Assembly (NCBI GenBank): GCA_905221605.1
Contig: CAJNDS010001247.1
Location: forward strand, 62,001 to 126,000
Direction: 5' to 3'
DNA length: 64,000 nt
From: Symbiodinium natans
Taxonomy: Eukaryota; Sar; Dinophyceae; Suessiales; Symbiodiniaceae
Positions within the stretch are counted from its first letter, which is position 1, and every line of letters begins with the position of its first letter. A model generated the notes under the pieces. That model did no database searches, was not told where the DNA came from, and saw nothing but the letters and a program-made list of their open reading frames with translations. A program made the position numbers and the translations under genes. Positions 1 to 12,170 of this stretch are shown piece after piece.

Positions 1-471
1 TAAACCTTGTAGGTGCCTGTGATGCAGGAGCGCGATGCCGCCGTGAGGACTTGGGGGTTTAGGGTTAGGGTTTAGGGTTTAAGGTTTAGGGTTTCACCGA
101 ATCCGATGAGGTCATTCTGGCACGCGCGCGACGAAGAACATCCCTGAGGGTGGTGGCGTCACCAGCCAACCCGCTTGGCAGAAGAAAGCAAAGTTGGGGA
201 CCACGTCGAGATGAAAAATTGCCGGTCGTACGAGATTCGCACCGACAATGCCGATGGCGGTCTCCCAGTCGCATCCACGGGCGAAACACTAGATTGCACG
301 CGAGCCCCTAAACCCTACGCACTAGTTAAGGAGGATAGGCTTGTCAAGGTCCTGATTAATTCTGAAAAGCCTTTGGTGGAGAGAGAGGCGAGACCCTGAA
401 ACCGCGGCCCCGCCTCTCCTACTTCCAGCCTAGGGTTTAGCCTTTTGGGTTTAGGGTTGTAGGGGTGTACC

Positions 472-571
472 CCTAAACCCTAAACCCTAAACCCTAAACC
501 CTAAACCCTAAACCCTAAACCCTAAACCCTAAACCCTAAACCCTAAACCCTAAACCCTAAACCCTAAACCC
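472..571. repeat. telomere-like array, CCCTAAA orientation
   Basis: Uninterrupted copies of CCCTAAA. Confidence 0.97.
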
Positions 572-800
572 GAAGCCCTCAGCCCTAAGTTCCAGGCCTT
601 CGTGGGGCCAGACCTCACGGCTTGGTAGTCGTGCACCTCCATCGGTGTTTCAGGGTTCGGGGTCTAGGGTTGAACCCTCTAGGGTTTAGGGTTTAGGATG
701 TAGGATTTAGGGTTTAGGATTTAGGGTTTAGGGCTTAGGATTTAGGGTTTAGGGCTTAGGGTTTAGGGTTTAGGGCTTAGGGTTTAGGGCTTTGGGTTTA

Positions 801-848
801 CTATATAATCCCTATTATGGACTGTTCGTATAAGGGGGAACATCCCAA
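801..848. mobile_element. family A MITE-like element, right half
   Basis: Contains the family A end GGGGGAACATCCCAA and the ATAATCCCTATTA core. Confidence 0.7.
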
Positions 849-1342
849 CATATAAACCCTCATGAACCCTAGAAAAGCTAGAAACCCGGTATAAACCCAA
901 TAAAACCCTAGAAACACTATAAACCTCGCTGGCTCCGCTCCGGTCTGCTCTTCGGCTAAAACCCTGGCAGCCCGAAACACTGAAGGTTTAGGATTTAGGG
1001 TTTAGGGTTTAGCAAGTCTGGTTTTTGGATTTAGGCGAGTACGTGAGGTGTAGGGTTTCAGGGCTTCGGAGTTTCAAAGTCCGGGTCTATTGCGGGGTTT
1101 CGCTTAGGTCGGAGTTCGTGTCTCTCATATGGCCAGCAAAAAGACCCTCCTACAAGGTGATGGTTCCGGAATCACATCAGCCCATAAACACGTAATCTCC
1201 GGAACCCGCACCACCCCAACCCTGCCCCCCGATGCCCCTCAACCCTATAAACATCAAGACCTAAACCGTACCTACGTACGCAGCGTCACCCACATCCTCT
1301 TCCGCTGTCTGCCTTAACAAAAGACTGGGTCTTTATACCTTG

Positions 1343-1448
1343 CGATGTTCACCCTTGTAATAACAGTCCTTAATCCTGGTTGGGGTTCTGAATAGTACCC
1401 CTTTTATAGTCCCACTAAGAACTGTGAGGTTCAGGGGGAACATCCCAA
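1343..1448. mobile_element. family A MITE-like element, degraded
   Basis: GATGTTCACCCTT at the left and GGGGGAACATCCCAA at the right form the terminal inverted repeat. Confidence 0.7.
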
Positions 1449-2350
1449 TTCATACGCCACTAATCCTACAAAACCTGCACAGCCCCAAAAGCCCCAAGAA
1501 CCCTCATGTCAATCCTAATTTAGGGTTCAGAAGTCTGCAGCGCCTGCCTAGGGCTTTTAACACCGAACCCGAAACCCCTGCAGAGTCCCGCAACCCCCTA
1601 AACCCTAAACCCTAAACCCTAAACCCTAAACCCTAAACCCTAAACCCTAAACCCTAAACCCTAAACCCTAAACCCTAAAGGTCCTAGATCTTGGCCTGAA
1701 GGTTCTGGGTGGCTTAAGCCTGGAACCCTAAGGCCTGCACCTCCTGAGCACAAGACAAAAACAATACGCCATCCTAAGCCCGAAAGGGGTTAGGGTTTGG
1801 GGCTTAGGGTTTAGGGTTTAGGGTTTAGGGTTAGGGACTTAGGGTTTAGGCTTAAACCCTAAACTCCAAACCCTAAACACGCCGATGAGTCCGTTAGTAA
1901 CATTGATTGCCTCATGATCATGGGATGCACTTATCCTGAACATGGAAACCCTCAGAAAGGGGACCTTAACGTAGGGAAGCCACGTGACCATGATTCCCTA
2001 AGTCCCTAAGCCCTAAACCGCCAAGGCCATAAGCCCCAAACCCCAAACCCCAAACCCCAAGCCCTCAACCACTAAACCCTAAACCTTACACCCTTACACC
2101 TTTTTGTTTAAAGGGGTATATATTCATTAGGGAACCCCATCGCCTGCCCACCTAAAAAAAACAAAGAAACATAAATAAAAATAAGGGCCTACTCCGGGTA
2201 CTGGTAACCCTGAACTTAAAGCATAAACCCTAATTCCTAAACCCTACACCCTAAACCCTAAACCCTAAACCCTAAACCCTAAACCCTAAGCCCTAAACCC
2301 TAGCCCTAAACCCTAAACCCTACTGTAATCCTGGGCCTGGGTTCTCGTAC

Positions 2351-2415
2351 CCAGCTTGGCCAGAGCCGACATGTTGATCTCATCGGCCTCGTGGCTTTGG
2401 GGCAAGAGAAGCGCC
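2351..2415 (-). CDS. candidate exon
   Basis: Reads ALLLPQSHEADEINMSALAK then L; acceptor CCCAG|GGC, donor GT (GTACGAG). No family. Confidence 0.42.
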
Positions 2416-2418
2416 CTG

Positions 2419-2551
2419 GGTTTAGGGTTTAGGGTTTAGGGTTTAGGGTTTAGGGTTTAGGGTTTAGGCTTTAGGGTTTAGGGTTTAGGGTTTAGGGGTT
2501 AGGGTTTAGGGTTTAGGGTTCAGGGTTCAGGGTTTAGGGTTTAGGGTTTAG
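2419..2551. repeat. telomere-like array, TTTAGGG orientation
   Basis: Nearly perfect TTTAGGG copies with a few one-base variants. Confidence 0.96.
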
Positions 2552-2968
2552 TAGGTTTAGGGTTTTGGGGTTTAGGAGCCCCAGGTGTGTTAGGGTCTGG
2601 GGGGAACCCTTATAAACCCCGTAGATACCCGATAAAACCCAAGCACCCCATATTTCAGAAGCCAATTAAATTTAATTAAAGAAGATTAGGGGGCCATATT
2701 GACTGAGAGGGTGTGTGGGTTTGAAGGGGTTCAGGTGTGTACATAGGGTTTACGGATTGAAGGGGCTTAAAGGATTTATGGGGTTGAAGGCTTATAAGGG
2801 GTTTAGGGCCTGGGGCCTGGAGGTTTTGAGGTTTCAGGGTTTAAGGGGTTTATAATCAGGGCTTAGGGTTCTAGGGTTTTAAGGTCTAAGGGTTTGGTGT
2901 TAACAACCACGCTCTAGCTCATCATCTATACCTGCCTCTCTCGCACGCGTGTTGGGCCGAGCTGGAGC

Positions 2969-3025
2969 CTGCATGTGTGCAACACGCGACGGAGAGTCCT
3001 TGGCTGTGTTCAGCCAGTGGTGCAA
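2969..3025 (-). CDS. candidate exon
   Basis: Nineteen codons, LHHWLNTAKDSPSRVAHMQ; acceptor GGCAG|TTG, GC donor. Confidence 0.35.
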
Positions 3026-4470
3026 CTGCCACAAACACACCTTTTAGGGTTCAGGGTTTTAGGGCTTAGGGTTTAGGGTTTCAGCCTCAGACTTGAAAGT
3101 CCGAGTGCGTGTGCACTTCGTGTTGTGACCTAGCAAATGTCTGTGCGCTTTGGCCCGATGGCAGGTGGCCTGCCACGTGTTCGGAGGCTTGACTATAAGA
3201 AGAGCAGCTCCCCAACGGTGTGTATTCTCGTGTCTCTTGCCTCGTCCGCCTTGCGTTCTCTGACGAGAAGATCATGTTCGTGTCGCACCAGACCCTAAAC
3301 CCCAAACCCTAAACCCTAAAGCCTAAACCCTAAACCCTAAACTGCCAACGTGGCCACAGGGTGGTTCTTAGCAGATCGCTAGGGGTTTAGGGTTTAGGGT
3401 CGACGGGGTTGAGGGGTGTTAGGGTTTAAGGGCTTTGGGGTTTTGGGGGCTTAAGAGGGTTTAGGAAGGGCCTCAGGTTTTTTGGGGTTTAGGGTCCCTT
3501 GTTGAGGTCCGCCGACCCTGGCGGCGTGTTGGATGGGTTTCAACCTCCCTTTTTCTCTCCTTGCCCCACGAGAAGGAAGGGGGGGGGGGGTAGGGGGGGG
3601 GACCCCGGCAGCTTTAACAGGCCACCCACACGCATTGGGCGGCTGGCCCCCCCCCCCCCCCCCCCAGACTTTTGGATGGATGGGCTGATCGGGGTTTAGG
3701 GTTTTGGGTTTAGGGTAAGCTTGCGGATTCAGAAGTTGTTTTGCGGCTTAGGGCCTAAGGTTCAGGAGGACTTCTCCTAGAACAACTTCTGCGGTGTGCA
3801 GGGTTTGCTTGATTTAGGGCTAGGGTTAGCTTAAAGGGTTTCGGCCTTTGCTGATAGGCACACGAGCTTCCGGATACAACGATGGATTTTTGGGGGTTAT
3901 GCTTCTGGCGGAGGGATTAGATTCTAAACCCTAAGCCCTAAACCCTAAACCCTAAACCCTAAATCCTGAACCCTGAACCCTGAACCCTAAACCCTAAACC
4001 CTAAACCCTAAACCCTAAACCCTAAACCCTAAACCCTAACCATCCCCCACCGCCCGCAAACCCCATGCGGATCCTGGTAGTTCGTGGGTACCACGGCAGC
4101 AGGACATCGGTCTAGGGGTCTGGCAGTCAGGCCATTTGAGCGTTTCGGGCTTCAGCGTTTAGGGTTTAGGGCTTAGGGATTAGGGTTTTAGGGTTTAGGG
4201 TTTAGGGTTTAGGATTTAGGGTTTAGGGTTTTAGGGTTTAGGGTTTACGGCGTTTAGGGTTTAGGGTTGAGGGCTAAGGGTTTAGGCCCCCACTAAGCCC
4301 TAAATCTTCCGAACCCCTCAAATGTCGAGTTTGCCCTTCTACCGACTTCAGCCTTAAACCCAAACCCCGGCCGCCAAAGTTGGTCCCTCAACAAGTATTC
4401 CTGATGCGGTTCGTCTCCTCCGGCACAGGGAAAAAACCACATGTCATATGTGTCAGGTTCCTACATGGCA

Positions 4471-4676
4471 CCCTAAACCCTAAACCCTAAACCCTAAACC
4501 CTAAACCCTAAACCCTAAACCCTAAACCCTAAACCCTAAACCCTAAACCCTAAACCCTAAACCCTAAACCCTAAACCCTAAAACTAAACCCTAAACCCTA
4601 AACCCTAAACCCTAAACCCTAAACCCTAAACCCTAAACCCTAAACCCTAAACCCTAAACCCTAAACCCTAGACCCT
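4471..4676. repeat. longest telomere-like array, CCCTAAA orientation
   Basis: About 205 bases of CCCTAAA with one unit lacking bases near 4580. Confidence 0.97.
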
Positions 4677-5200
4677 AAGCCTAAACCGCAAAACAGCACG
4701 AAAGGTGCAAAAGAAGGCAAGAGAGCGCACCACCGGGCTTCTGGGTTTGGCGCCAGGCTTCTCAACCCGAAATTTTGGGTGTTTAGGGTTTAGGGTTTAG
4801 GGTGTAGGGTTTAGGGTTTAGGGTTTAGGGTTTAGGGTTTAGGGAAGCCGGAAGTTCAGGGTTTAGGGCTTGAGGAGGACCCAGGAGTTCAGGGGTCCGG
4901 GTTTAGGCTCTGGGGGTCCAGAAGGTTAGGGTGCAGGATTCAGGGTGTAAGAACCCTGGATCCGAAAACCCAAATCTAAACCCTAAACCCGAAACCCTGA
5001 ACCCTAAACCCTAAACACTACACCCTAAACCCTAAAGCCTAAAACCTAAATCCTTTTCCGTGGCACGTCGGCGCTCAAGCTTCAACACCCTGGCCTAGCC
5101 CTGTGGGTGGCATCGGAACTGGGATCTGGGTAGTTTTCTTTGCCCTAAAACCTTAGGGTTTAGGGTTTAGGGTTTAGGGTTAGGAACTTCAGCCTCAGGG

Positions 5201-5440
5201 CTTGGGGGCTTAGGGAGAGAAAGCCAATGAGACCCCACGTCCACCCGGGCGCCAACCGAGAGCCAACCTAGAAGCGTCCACTGAGAGCTGGGGGCACCAT
5301 TCCGAGGCAGCATGACTTCGCCGGAAATGATGCACCGTCGAGTGTCTCTTTGCGGTAGCCCCAGAGCAGAGGCAACCTCGACCAAGTGTCCTTTCGCCAT
5401 CGAGACCAAAGGGCATGTCTCCTCCGTCAGCACGGCAACG
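5201..5440 (-). CDS. candidate long exon
   Basis: The repeat-free stretch is open in two minus frames; the better one includes VLTEETCPLVSMAKGHLVEV and VASALGLPQ. Boundaries and frame uncertain; unrecognised. Confidence 0.3.
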
Positions 5441-5931
5441 GTGCTTTGCATGTTGCTGTCCCATGGCACGTGACGATACGCATGTGTCAGCCCTCGGAGA
5501 AATATTCCGGAACAAGATCCTCCTGAAAAGAATGCAGACAAAAATGCAACTCGAACCTAGCAACGAAACCGTAGCTCTCTGACAATTTCTAGGGTTGAGG
5601 GTTGAGGGGCTTAGGATTCAAGGTAAGGGTCAAAAAGCCTGAGCCCATCCACACTAACACCCTAACAGCCGCTAAGCTTCAACCTCCAAACCCCAAAGCC
5701 CAAACCCCAAAGCCCTCAATCCCCTCGCTTAAAGCCCCTGACGCCACAAAACCCCTGAGCCCTGAACCACTAAACTAAACCCTAAAGCCCCTAAACCCTA
5801 AATTCTAAACCCCGACCCCTAAACCCTAAACCCTAAACCCTAAACCCTAAACCCCAAACCCCAAAAACAAAACCCTAGGGTTTAGGGTTTAGGGTTCAGG
5901 GTTTAACACCCCAACTCCCCGTCGCTCGTAC

Positions 5932-5996
5932 CTCGGCTTGGACTCCAACTCCTGAAGCAGCTTCCAGGACGCCGCCGAAAGGCGCCCGCAGCGCAC
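5932..5996 (-). CDS. candidate exon
   Basis: Reads VRCGRLSAASWKLLQELESK then P; acceptor CCAG|GTG, donor GTACGAG. Confidence 0.42.
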
Positions 5997-6348
5997 CTGG
6001 CCATCTAAGGGTTTAGGGTTTAGGGTTTATAGGGTATAGGGTATAGGGATAGGGTTTAGGGTTTAGGGTTTAGGGTTTAGGGTTCCCTTAGGATGGGCCC
6101 TTAAAAGAGGACCCCCTTAAAAACCCCTTATATACCCTATACAACCCACGCGCCCATACTTCAGAACCCTTTAAGGGAGGTAAGGAACCATATTAAGGGC
6201 CCATGAAACTACCCTAAGAGAACCTGACCAGCGGCACCAGCTTAATTGGGGATCGCTCCCTATTCCTCCAGGAAGATAGCAACCAACTAACAGCGGCACT
6301 GGTAAGAATACCAACTGATGCGTGTTTCCGGCAGGTTGTTTTCTGCCA

Positions 6349-6450
6349 ATTGCTTAAGAAACCCCCCCCCCCCCAAAAAAAAATCTTCCTTATAAGAGTA
6401 ATATAGGGATTATGATTTAATTTGTTTCCTGGGGGCTCTTAAGCAAATAG
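6349..6450. mobile_element. family F MITE-like element
   Basis: TTGCTTAAGAAACCCCCC to GGGGGCTCTTAAGCAAATAG. Confidence 0.82.
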
Positions 6451-7162
6451 TTGTTTTGGGGTTTAGGGTTTAGGGTTTTTGGTTCAGACAAGGCCTTTAG
6501 TTTCACGTTTGCTGGCTTTCGGTGAAGGTCTCAGGGTCGATGGCCTTCAGTCATCAGGGTCGGCCTTCAAAATAGGGTTTAGGGTTTAGGGTTTAGGGTT
6601 TAGGGTTTAGGTTCTGGGTGCCCTGTTCCCCAGCCAGGAAATAGGTCGCGGTAGTTTGAAACTCTATGGCAACACTGCGTCGCGCACCCCCCCCCCCCCC
6701 CCACAAGAACGAAAACCCCTACAGCCTCCTAAACTTTCCTAAGCCCTACATCCCAAAACCCCAAGACCTTGCAAACCCCGACAGGACCTTACGCGCCCGA
6801 ATAAGCCCTGCCCTTCAGTGAGTTCTAAGTCCCAACTGAGAATCAAAGGGTTTATGGCCACCCGGGGGGGACAAGCCTCATACCTAAACCTTCGACACTC
6901 AGCTAAAAAGTTAGGCAGCTTCGGGACTCAAATTTCAAGTCTCCCCACCCCTCCTAAACCCTAAAACCCCTAAACCCTGAAACCTACATCCAAAGCCCCT
7001 TTTAGGTCGCATCTTTCTGCCACGCTTTTTCGAAACAATCTGCTCGCCCGATGGCTCGCCTTGGCTGTAGGATTTGGGGTTTGGGGTTTAGGTTTTAGGG
7101 TTTGGGACCCTTAACCCTAAACCCTAAACCCCAAACCCTAAACCATTCGTTCATGGTCAGAC

Positions 7163-7210
7163 CCTGAAGAATATGTAGGAACTCTGCAGAAGTAGTAGCG
7201 TTGATTTCAC
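7163..7210 (-). CDS. candidate exon
   Basis: Sixteen codons, VKSTLLLLQSSYIFFR; acceptor TTCAG|GTG, donor GT. Hydrophobic. Confidence 0.28.
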
Positions 7211-7715
7211 CTGAAAGCGGTTGCAAACGCAGCTACCCTCTTTGTAAGCCTATTGCAGTACCCACGAACCTTGAAGTAAACCCCTGCACCCTAAACCTTT
7301 CGGGGGGTGGTATGTGGCGAGAGTTGCTTCCAATATAAGTGTATTCTAAATTGCAACGTTTAAAGTAGCTTCAATTAGTTATAGCTTGGTTGTCGACAAT
7401 ACGTTGTTGCACATAACATTCTCCAGTAACCTGCGGGAAACACATGGGATTCCCGCAACGTAGATGATTGAGGGTTTAGGGATCTGGGGTTGGGGATTTA
7501 GGGCTTATACCCTAAACCCCAAACCCTAAACCCTAAACCCTAAACCCCAAACCCCAAACGAGGAATTTGGGGCTTGTTGAGGGATTTAGGGTTTCGGGGT
7601 TTAGGGTTTAGGGTTTAGGGTTTAGGGTTTCGGGGAGTTTGGGGTCTTTGGGATGCGCTAGCCACGCCCTTCAAGATGCCCTTCCCAGACATCTGCAAGG
7701 ATCCCCAAAAAATAC

Positions 7716-7815
7716 CCTAAGGGTCCATGTACCTATATAGTATATACTTGGCCCCTAAAGCTACTATTTAGGAACCCCTTTAAGGCCCAAGTATGTAGGT
7801 ACATGGACCCTTTGG
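7716..7815. mobile_element. family C MITE-like element
   Basis: Ends AAGGGTCCATGTACCTATAT and TAGGTACATGGACCCTTT; about 100 bases, complete inverted repeat. Confidence 0.87.
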
Positions 7816-7819
7816 GATA

Positions 7820-7945
7820 GATCCCCTTGTGAGGGTTTTCCGAAGAACGACCCAACAGTAACTCTAAACCTAGTATTTAGGGTTTAGGGTTTAGGGTGGT
7901 ACTATTTGGGGGTGCTCGATTTTTGGACCCTCCCAGGGGCCTGGG
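7820..7945. mobile_element. family D element with telomere-like expansion in its loop
   Basis: The right arm ends TTTTTGGACCCTCCCAGG. The loop, AGTATAGGGTACT in other copies, is here replaced by TTTAGGG copies. Confidence 0.72.
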
Positions 7946-8289
7946 TTGAGGCCTGGTGCACTCCGCGGGGAGTGCTTGGTGCTTGAGGGCTTATCAGGGG
8001 TTTGTGGGTTCAGGGATTGGGACCTCTAATACCTAAACCCTAAACCCTAAACCCTAAACCCTGAACCCTAAACCCCAAAACCCTAAACCCTGAACCCTAG
8101 GGTTTAGGGAAATTTCTAGGGGAGGGCCTGGGGTTATTTGGAGGATTAGGGACGCAAGGCCTGTTGAGTTGGTCCGCATGAGCCCCTGGAACCAAGACCT
8201 TAGGGGTTTAGGGTCTTGGGTTTAGGGTTTAGGGTTTAAGGTTTAGGGTTTAGGGTAAACCCTGAAACGCTACATCAAGTTGCCTGCTC

Positions 8290-8370
8290 TCAGTGCTGCT
8301 GGTGGAAAAGGAAGGTTTTGACATCGCCAATGGCTTTTTGACACAGCTTCGCCGCATTCTTTGCCACTGC
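8290..8370 (-). CDS. candidate terminal exon with TGA
   Basis: Reads AVAKNAAKLCQKAIGDVKTF then LFHQQH and TGA; acceptor CCAAG|GCA. Could be the 3' end of a gene. Confidence 0.4.
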   Translation of the reverse strand, partial: AVAKNAAKLCQKAIGDVKTFLFHQQH

Positions 8371-8845
8371 CTTGGACGGTACCTTGCTTGCTCCGAGATC
8401 CCCCCCCCCCCTCCCCTGGGGACTATACTCGGGGCCACAGTCAGTAGACCCCTAAACCCCAAGCCCTAACCCTAAACCATAAACCCTAAACCCGATTCCT
8501 CAATTTCGTAAACCCCATATAACCATCATGATTTGGGGGGGTGGACTTGGGCGGCCCTCCGAGGCATAAGTTTCTGTGGGCTCCACAGGCGGGGTATATG
8601 GGTAGTTCTCCAAGGTATGGGAAGCCATTTCAGGACCCCGAACTTAAAGAACCAATATATGGGCCTGAAGGCTTGGAATATGGTTTTGGTGATACTATGG
8701 TGGAATTATGTAGGGACTCTGATACTTTGAGCTAAATTACCCATACGCCAGTGATCAGGACCCAAAGACTTCCCTAAACCCTAAACCCTAAACCCCAAAG
8801 CCATACACCGGTGATAAGGACCCAAAGACATTTCACAGCCCCTGC

Positions 8846-8912
8846 CGCGCATTGTGAGCCCGGCTGCCGGGTGGTCGCTTGAGCCATCTGAGTTCCCAAA
8901 CCAGAACCACTC
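8846..8912 (-). CDS. candidate exon, 3' edge uncertain
   Basis: After TGCAG reads EWFWFGNSDGSSDHPAAGLT; no clear donor. Confidence 0.3.
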
Positions 8913-9092
8913 CTGCTGGATTTAGGGTTTAGGGTTTAGGGTTACTATGTTTAGGGTTTAGGGTTTAGGGTTACTAGGTTTAAGGGTTTCGGGGCTCAGG
9001 GTTTCATTATTCTTGGGGGATCCTTCTGGGGCTTAGGGCTCAGGGATGCGAAACCTGGGTTTGTGAGGATTTCAGGGTGTCCAAAACAACTA

Positions 9093-9262
9093 CAAGGAGG
9101 GGGACCCCCCCTAGATATAAGTAGAGTTATAAGAACCCTAAATAAGGCTATAAGGATCCTAAATAAGTAGAGTTATAAGAACCCTAAATAAGGTTATAAG
9201 GATCCTAAATTAGGTTATAAGTCCCCTAACTACAGTTGGTGTATAGAGGGGGCCCCTCCTTG
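9093..9262. mobile_element. family B MITE-like element with TA target duplication
   Basis: Ends CAAGGAGGGGG and CCCCTCCTTG, flanked by TA on both sides (9091-9092, 9263-9264). The TTATAAG core is internally duplicated. TA duplication is typical of Tc1/mariner-type insertions. Confidence 0.88.
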
Positions 9263-9725
9263 TAGGGATGAGAAAGCGAACCCTGTTTTATGCTTTGAGG
9301 ATGATGAGGGGACCTAGAACAGGGGCCTGAATCATTAGCATGGGGTTTGGGAGGGGTTATTGTAGTATAACTCTATAGGGACCATAAGGGAATACTACTC
9401 GTAATTCTTCTGACCCCTATAGTAGCCCCAAAGAGACCGAGAAAGGCTACAGGTTACTTCCATGCTTTTTTTGGCGTCCGGATATGGCGACTTTAGGATT
9501 TAGGTTTTAGGGTGTAGGGTTTAGGGTTCAGCTGCACAGCCCCCCAACCCACAACCCCAACCCCTCCCAGCCACTCCATCTCCACGAAAGGATGGCAGCC
9601 CATATTGCCTGGGGCAAGAGGTAGAAGGACTCCAAACCCTAATCCGGTTCGGGGCTTGGGAGATTTCCTGAACTTGTGGCTGCGCCTGTATTCAAGCCCC
9701 GAGCAAAAAGCCTGCAGTACTCCGG

Positions 9726-9839
9726 AACCCAGAGGGTCCATTCGTACTACTATTATGGAATTAGGTACCCAAAAACCATACTGAATAGGGATTTGGGGTA
9801 CCTAATTCCATAATAGTACTACAAATGGACCCTCTGGGG
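9726..9839. mobile_element. single-copy perfect-arm hairpin element
   Basis: AACCCAGAGGGTCCATT... against ...AATGGACCCTCTGGGG, with arms TAGTACTATTATGGAATTAG almost complementary over some 45 bases. Only one copy seen. Confidence 0.8.
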
Positions 9840-10002
9840 AATATTGGATGCCAATAACTCTCGGGTCAACGCTAACTTGTTGCAGGGTTCAGGGCAACCT
9901 GCCCCCTCGCTCCCAACAAAAATCGGGTCAAAACACAGACTTCATCTAGGGGAACCCTTTAGGAGCCACCCAGGTACCCCCGTGCCGCATATCGCTACAT
10001 AC

Positions 10003-10039
10003 CAACTCTGCAGCTGCAACCTCTACATCTTCTTCTCCA
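10003..10039 (-). CDS. candidate short exon
   Basis: Reads GEEDVEVAAAEL; acceptor GGGTAG|T directly after an array and a GTATGT donor. Confidence 0.32.
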
Positions 10040-10309
10040 CTACCCTAAACCCTAAACCCTAAACCCTAAACCCTGCGAGTTCATGGTTTAAGAAGATCTG
10101 GCACCAGTCGAGAAGACCAGTATGAAAGGAGGTTTATGACGAAGCCAAGCACAAATCTGGGCAACACTGTCCTACAAGGGGTCGGAATGCTTACAAATGG
10201 CATTTCCTTCTGTAGACCCTAAACCCTAAACCTGCGGAAAGGTTTTTTTTTGCAGAGGTGTGGCTCGGCCATGTTTCCTTGCAAAGGTGTGGCTCGGCCT
10301 TGGTTCTTG

Positions 10310-10850
10310 GTTCAGGGCTGCGAATACTGTAAATTGCAGCATTTCTGCGTTTGCAGAGGCTGCAAATACTGTAAATAACAGCATTTCTGCGTTGCCAGAT
10401 CCGGCAAAGAGTAAATAGCGGCATTTCTGCGTTGTCAGAGGCTAGCATTTGTGTGTGTGTCCAGAGGTCGCAAATACTGTAACTAGCAGCATTTCCGAGT
10501 TTGCAGAGGCAGCAAATACTGTAAATAGCAGCATTCCTGCATTTTCAAAGGCTGCAAATATGGTAAATAGCAGGATTTCTGAGTTTGGAGAGGCTGCACA
10601 TACTGGGGGTTGAGGGTTTGATCTCGGCAAGCATAAGCGGCATTTCTGAGTGCTGCAAATAGTAGCATCTGCGCGTTGCCAGAGCCTGCAAATACTGTTA
10701 ATAGCAGCGTTTCTGCATTGTCAGAAGCTGCAAATAATGTAAATAGCAGCATTTGCGCATGTCCAGAGGCCGCAAACACCGCAACCAGCAGCACCCCCGA
10801 GTTTGTAGAGGCCGCAAACACTGCACAAACAGCAGCAAGCCCAAACCCCC
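10310..10850. repeat. tandem array, about 42-base unit
   Basis: Recurrent GCAAATACTGTAAATAGCAG, CATTTCTG and CAGAGGC blocks at roughly 42-base spacing, diverged, about twelve copies. Confidence 0.85.
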
Positions 10851-11530
10851 CCCTCCCCCATCCGCAAACACGATGCTCACATGGTGGGTTTCAAACAAAA
10901 GGTTCTTTCAAAGCTTTCTGCGTCTAAAAAGAGGGGGGGCGGGGTCGCAGCCCCCCCCGCCCCCCATTTGCAAACACAATGCTCGCATCATGCCTTTGAA
11001 AAAGAACGTATGGCTTATAATGGGTATGGCAAACACAGTGCTCGCATCATGTGATAGAAAAAGACTGTACTGCTTAAAATGGGTGGCAGGTTGGGGGGGG
11101 GGGGGGGGTGGGGGGCCCCCCCCATTTGCAAACACAATGCTCGCATGATGGGTTCGTAGGACTTAAAACCCCCCTCTCCCATTTGCAAACACGATGCTCG
11201 CATGATGGGTTTCAGACAAAGTGTTCTTTCAAAACTTTTGTGCGTCCAAAAAGAGCGGGGGGTTGGGGGGGGCGGGGGCGCAGCCCCCCCCCGCCCCCAT
11301 TTGCAAACACAATGCTCGCATCATGTGATTGAAAAAAGACTGTACGGCTGAAAATGGGTGGCAGCCTTAAAGCAAGCGAGGGGGTTGGGGAGAGGGCGCA
11401 GCCCCCCCCATTTGCAAACACAATGCTCGCATGATGGGTTCGTACGGCTTAAAACCCCCCTCCCCCATTTGCAAACACGATGCTCGCAGGATTGGTTCGT
11501 ACGACTTAAACCCCCTCATTTGCAAACTCA
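10850..11530. repeat. tandem array of larger unit
   Basis: The block CCATTTGCAAACACAATGCT followed by CGCATCATG/ATGATGGG recurs at 10969, 11130, 11180, 11298, 11408 and 11466, with G-rich and C-rich spacers. GCAAACAC is shared with the preceding array, so the two may be related. Confidence 0.85.
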
Positions 11531-11651
11531 GAAAACATGTGTTTTCTGAAAGCTTCGCGCGTCAAAAAGCCGGGGTTCAACTCGGAGCAAAGAACATATG
11601 TTCATCGAAGAAAGCTTCGCACGTCCAAAAAGAGCGTGGTTCAACACGGAG

Positions 11652-11862
11652 CAAGTCGAGCCAAGCCAATCCGAGGCGAGCCAAGCCCCCAACCAAGCGA
11701 GCTAACCAGGCCAAGGCCGTGCCAAGCAAGAACTTCAGCTGAGCGAGGCAAGCCAAGGCGAGCCAAGCCAAGCCGAGCCGAGCCGAGAAAAGCCAAGCCG
11801 AGCCGAGCCAAGCCAAGACGAGCCAGGCCAGGCCGAGCCAAGCCAAGCCAAGCCAAGCCAGC
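11652..11862. repeat. decamer array GAGCCAAGCC-like
   Basis: Degenerate GAGCCAAGCC/GAGCCGAGCC units over about 210 bases. Open in several frames, so ORFs here are artefacts. Confidence 0.9.
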
Positions 11863-11877
11863 ATTGAGGCCCCTATT

Positions 11878-11979
11878 TGGGATGTTCCCCCTTATAGTAA
11901 CAGTCCATAATGGGGACTAGAATCGGGGGTACTATACTCCCTATGAAGGACTGTCAGTATAATGGGGGGAACATCCCAA
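11878..11979. mobile_element. family A MITE-like element
   Basis: Ends GGGATGTTCCCCCTTATA and its inverse GGGGGAACATCCCAA; about 100 bases that can fold into one hairpin. Confidence 0.85.
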
Positions 11980-12056
11980 CCGAAAACCCTAAAACCTAAA
12001 CCCCCAAACCCTAAACCCTGAACCCTAAACCCTGAACCCTAAACCCTAAACCCTAC

Positions 12057-12131
12057 CAGCGCCAGGCTGCCAACCACCAGGGAATGGTCCGGCGTCTGCA
12101 CTGCAATGATGTAATCCTCTTCTTCTTCCAT
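12057..12131 (-). CDS. candidate exon whose donor is GTAGGG of an array
   Basis: Twenty-five codons beginning MEEEEDYIIAVQTPDHSLVV; the intron starts GTAGGGTTTAGGG, so the telomere-like array begins at the splice donor. Acceptor GCGCAG|ATG. Confidence 0.42.
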
Positions 12132-12170
12132 CTGCGCCAGCGGTGCTTGCGAACCCATGAGAGCGCGCGC

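Noticed and set aside
11537-11920. Open frames of about 60-130 codons
   Set aside because: Degenerate decamer repeat; every frame is open by composition.
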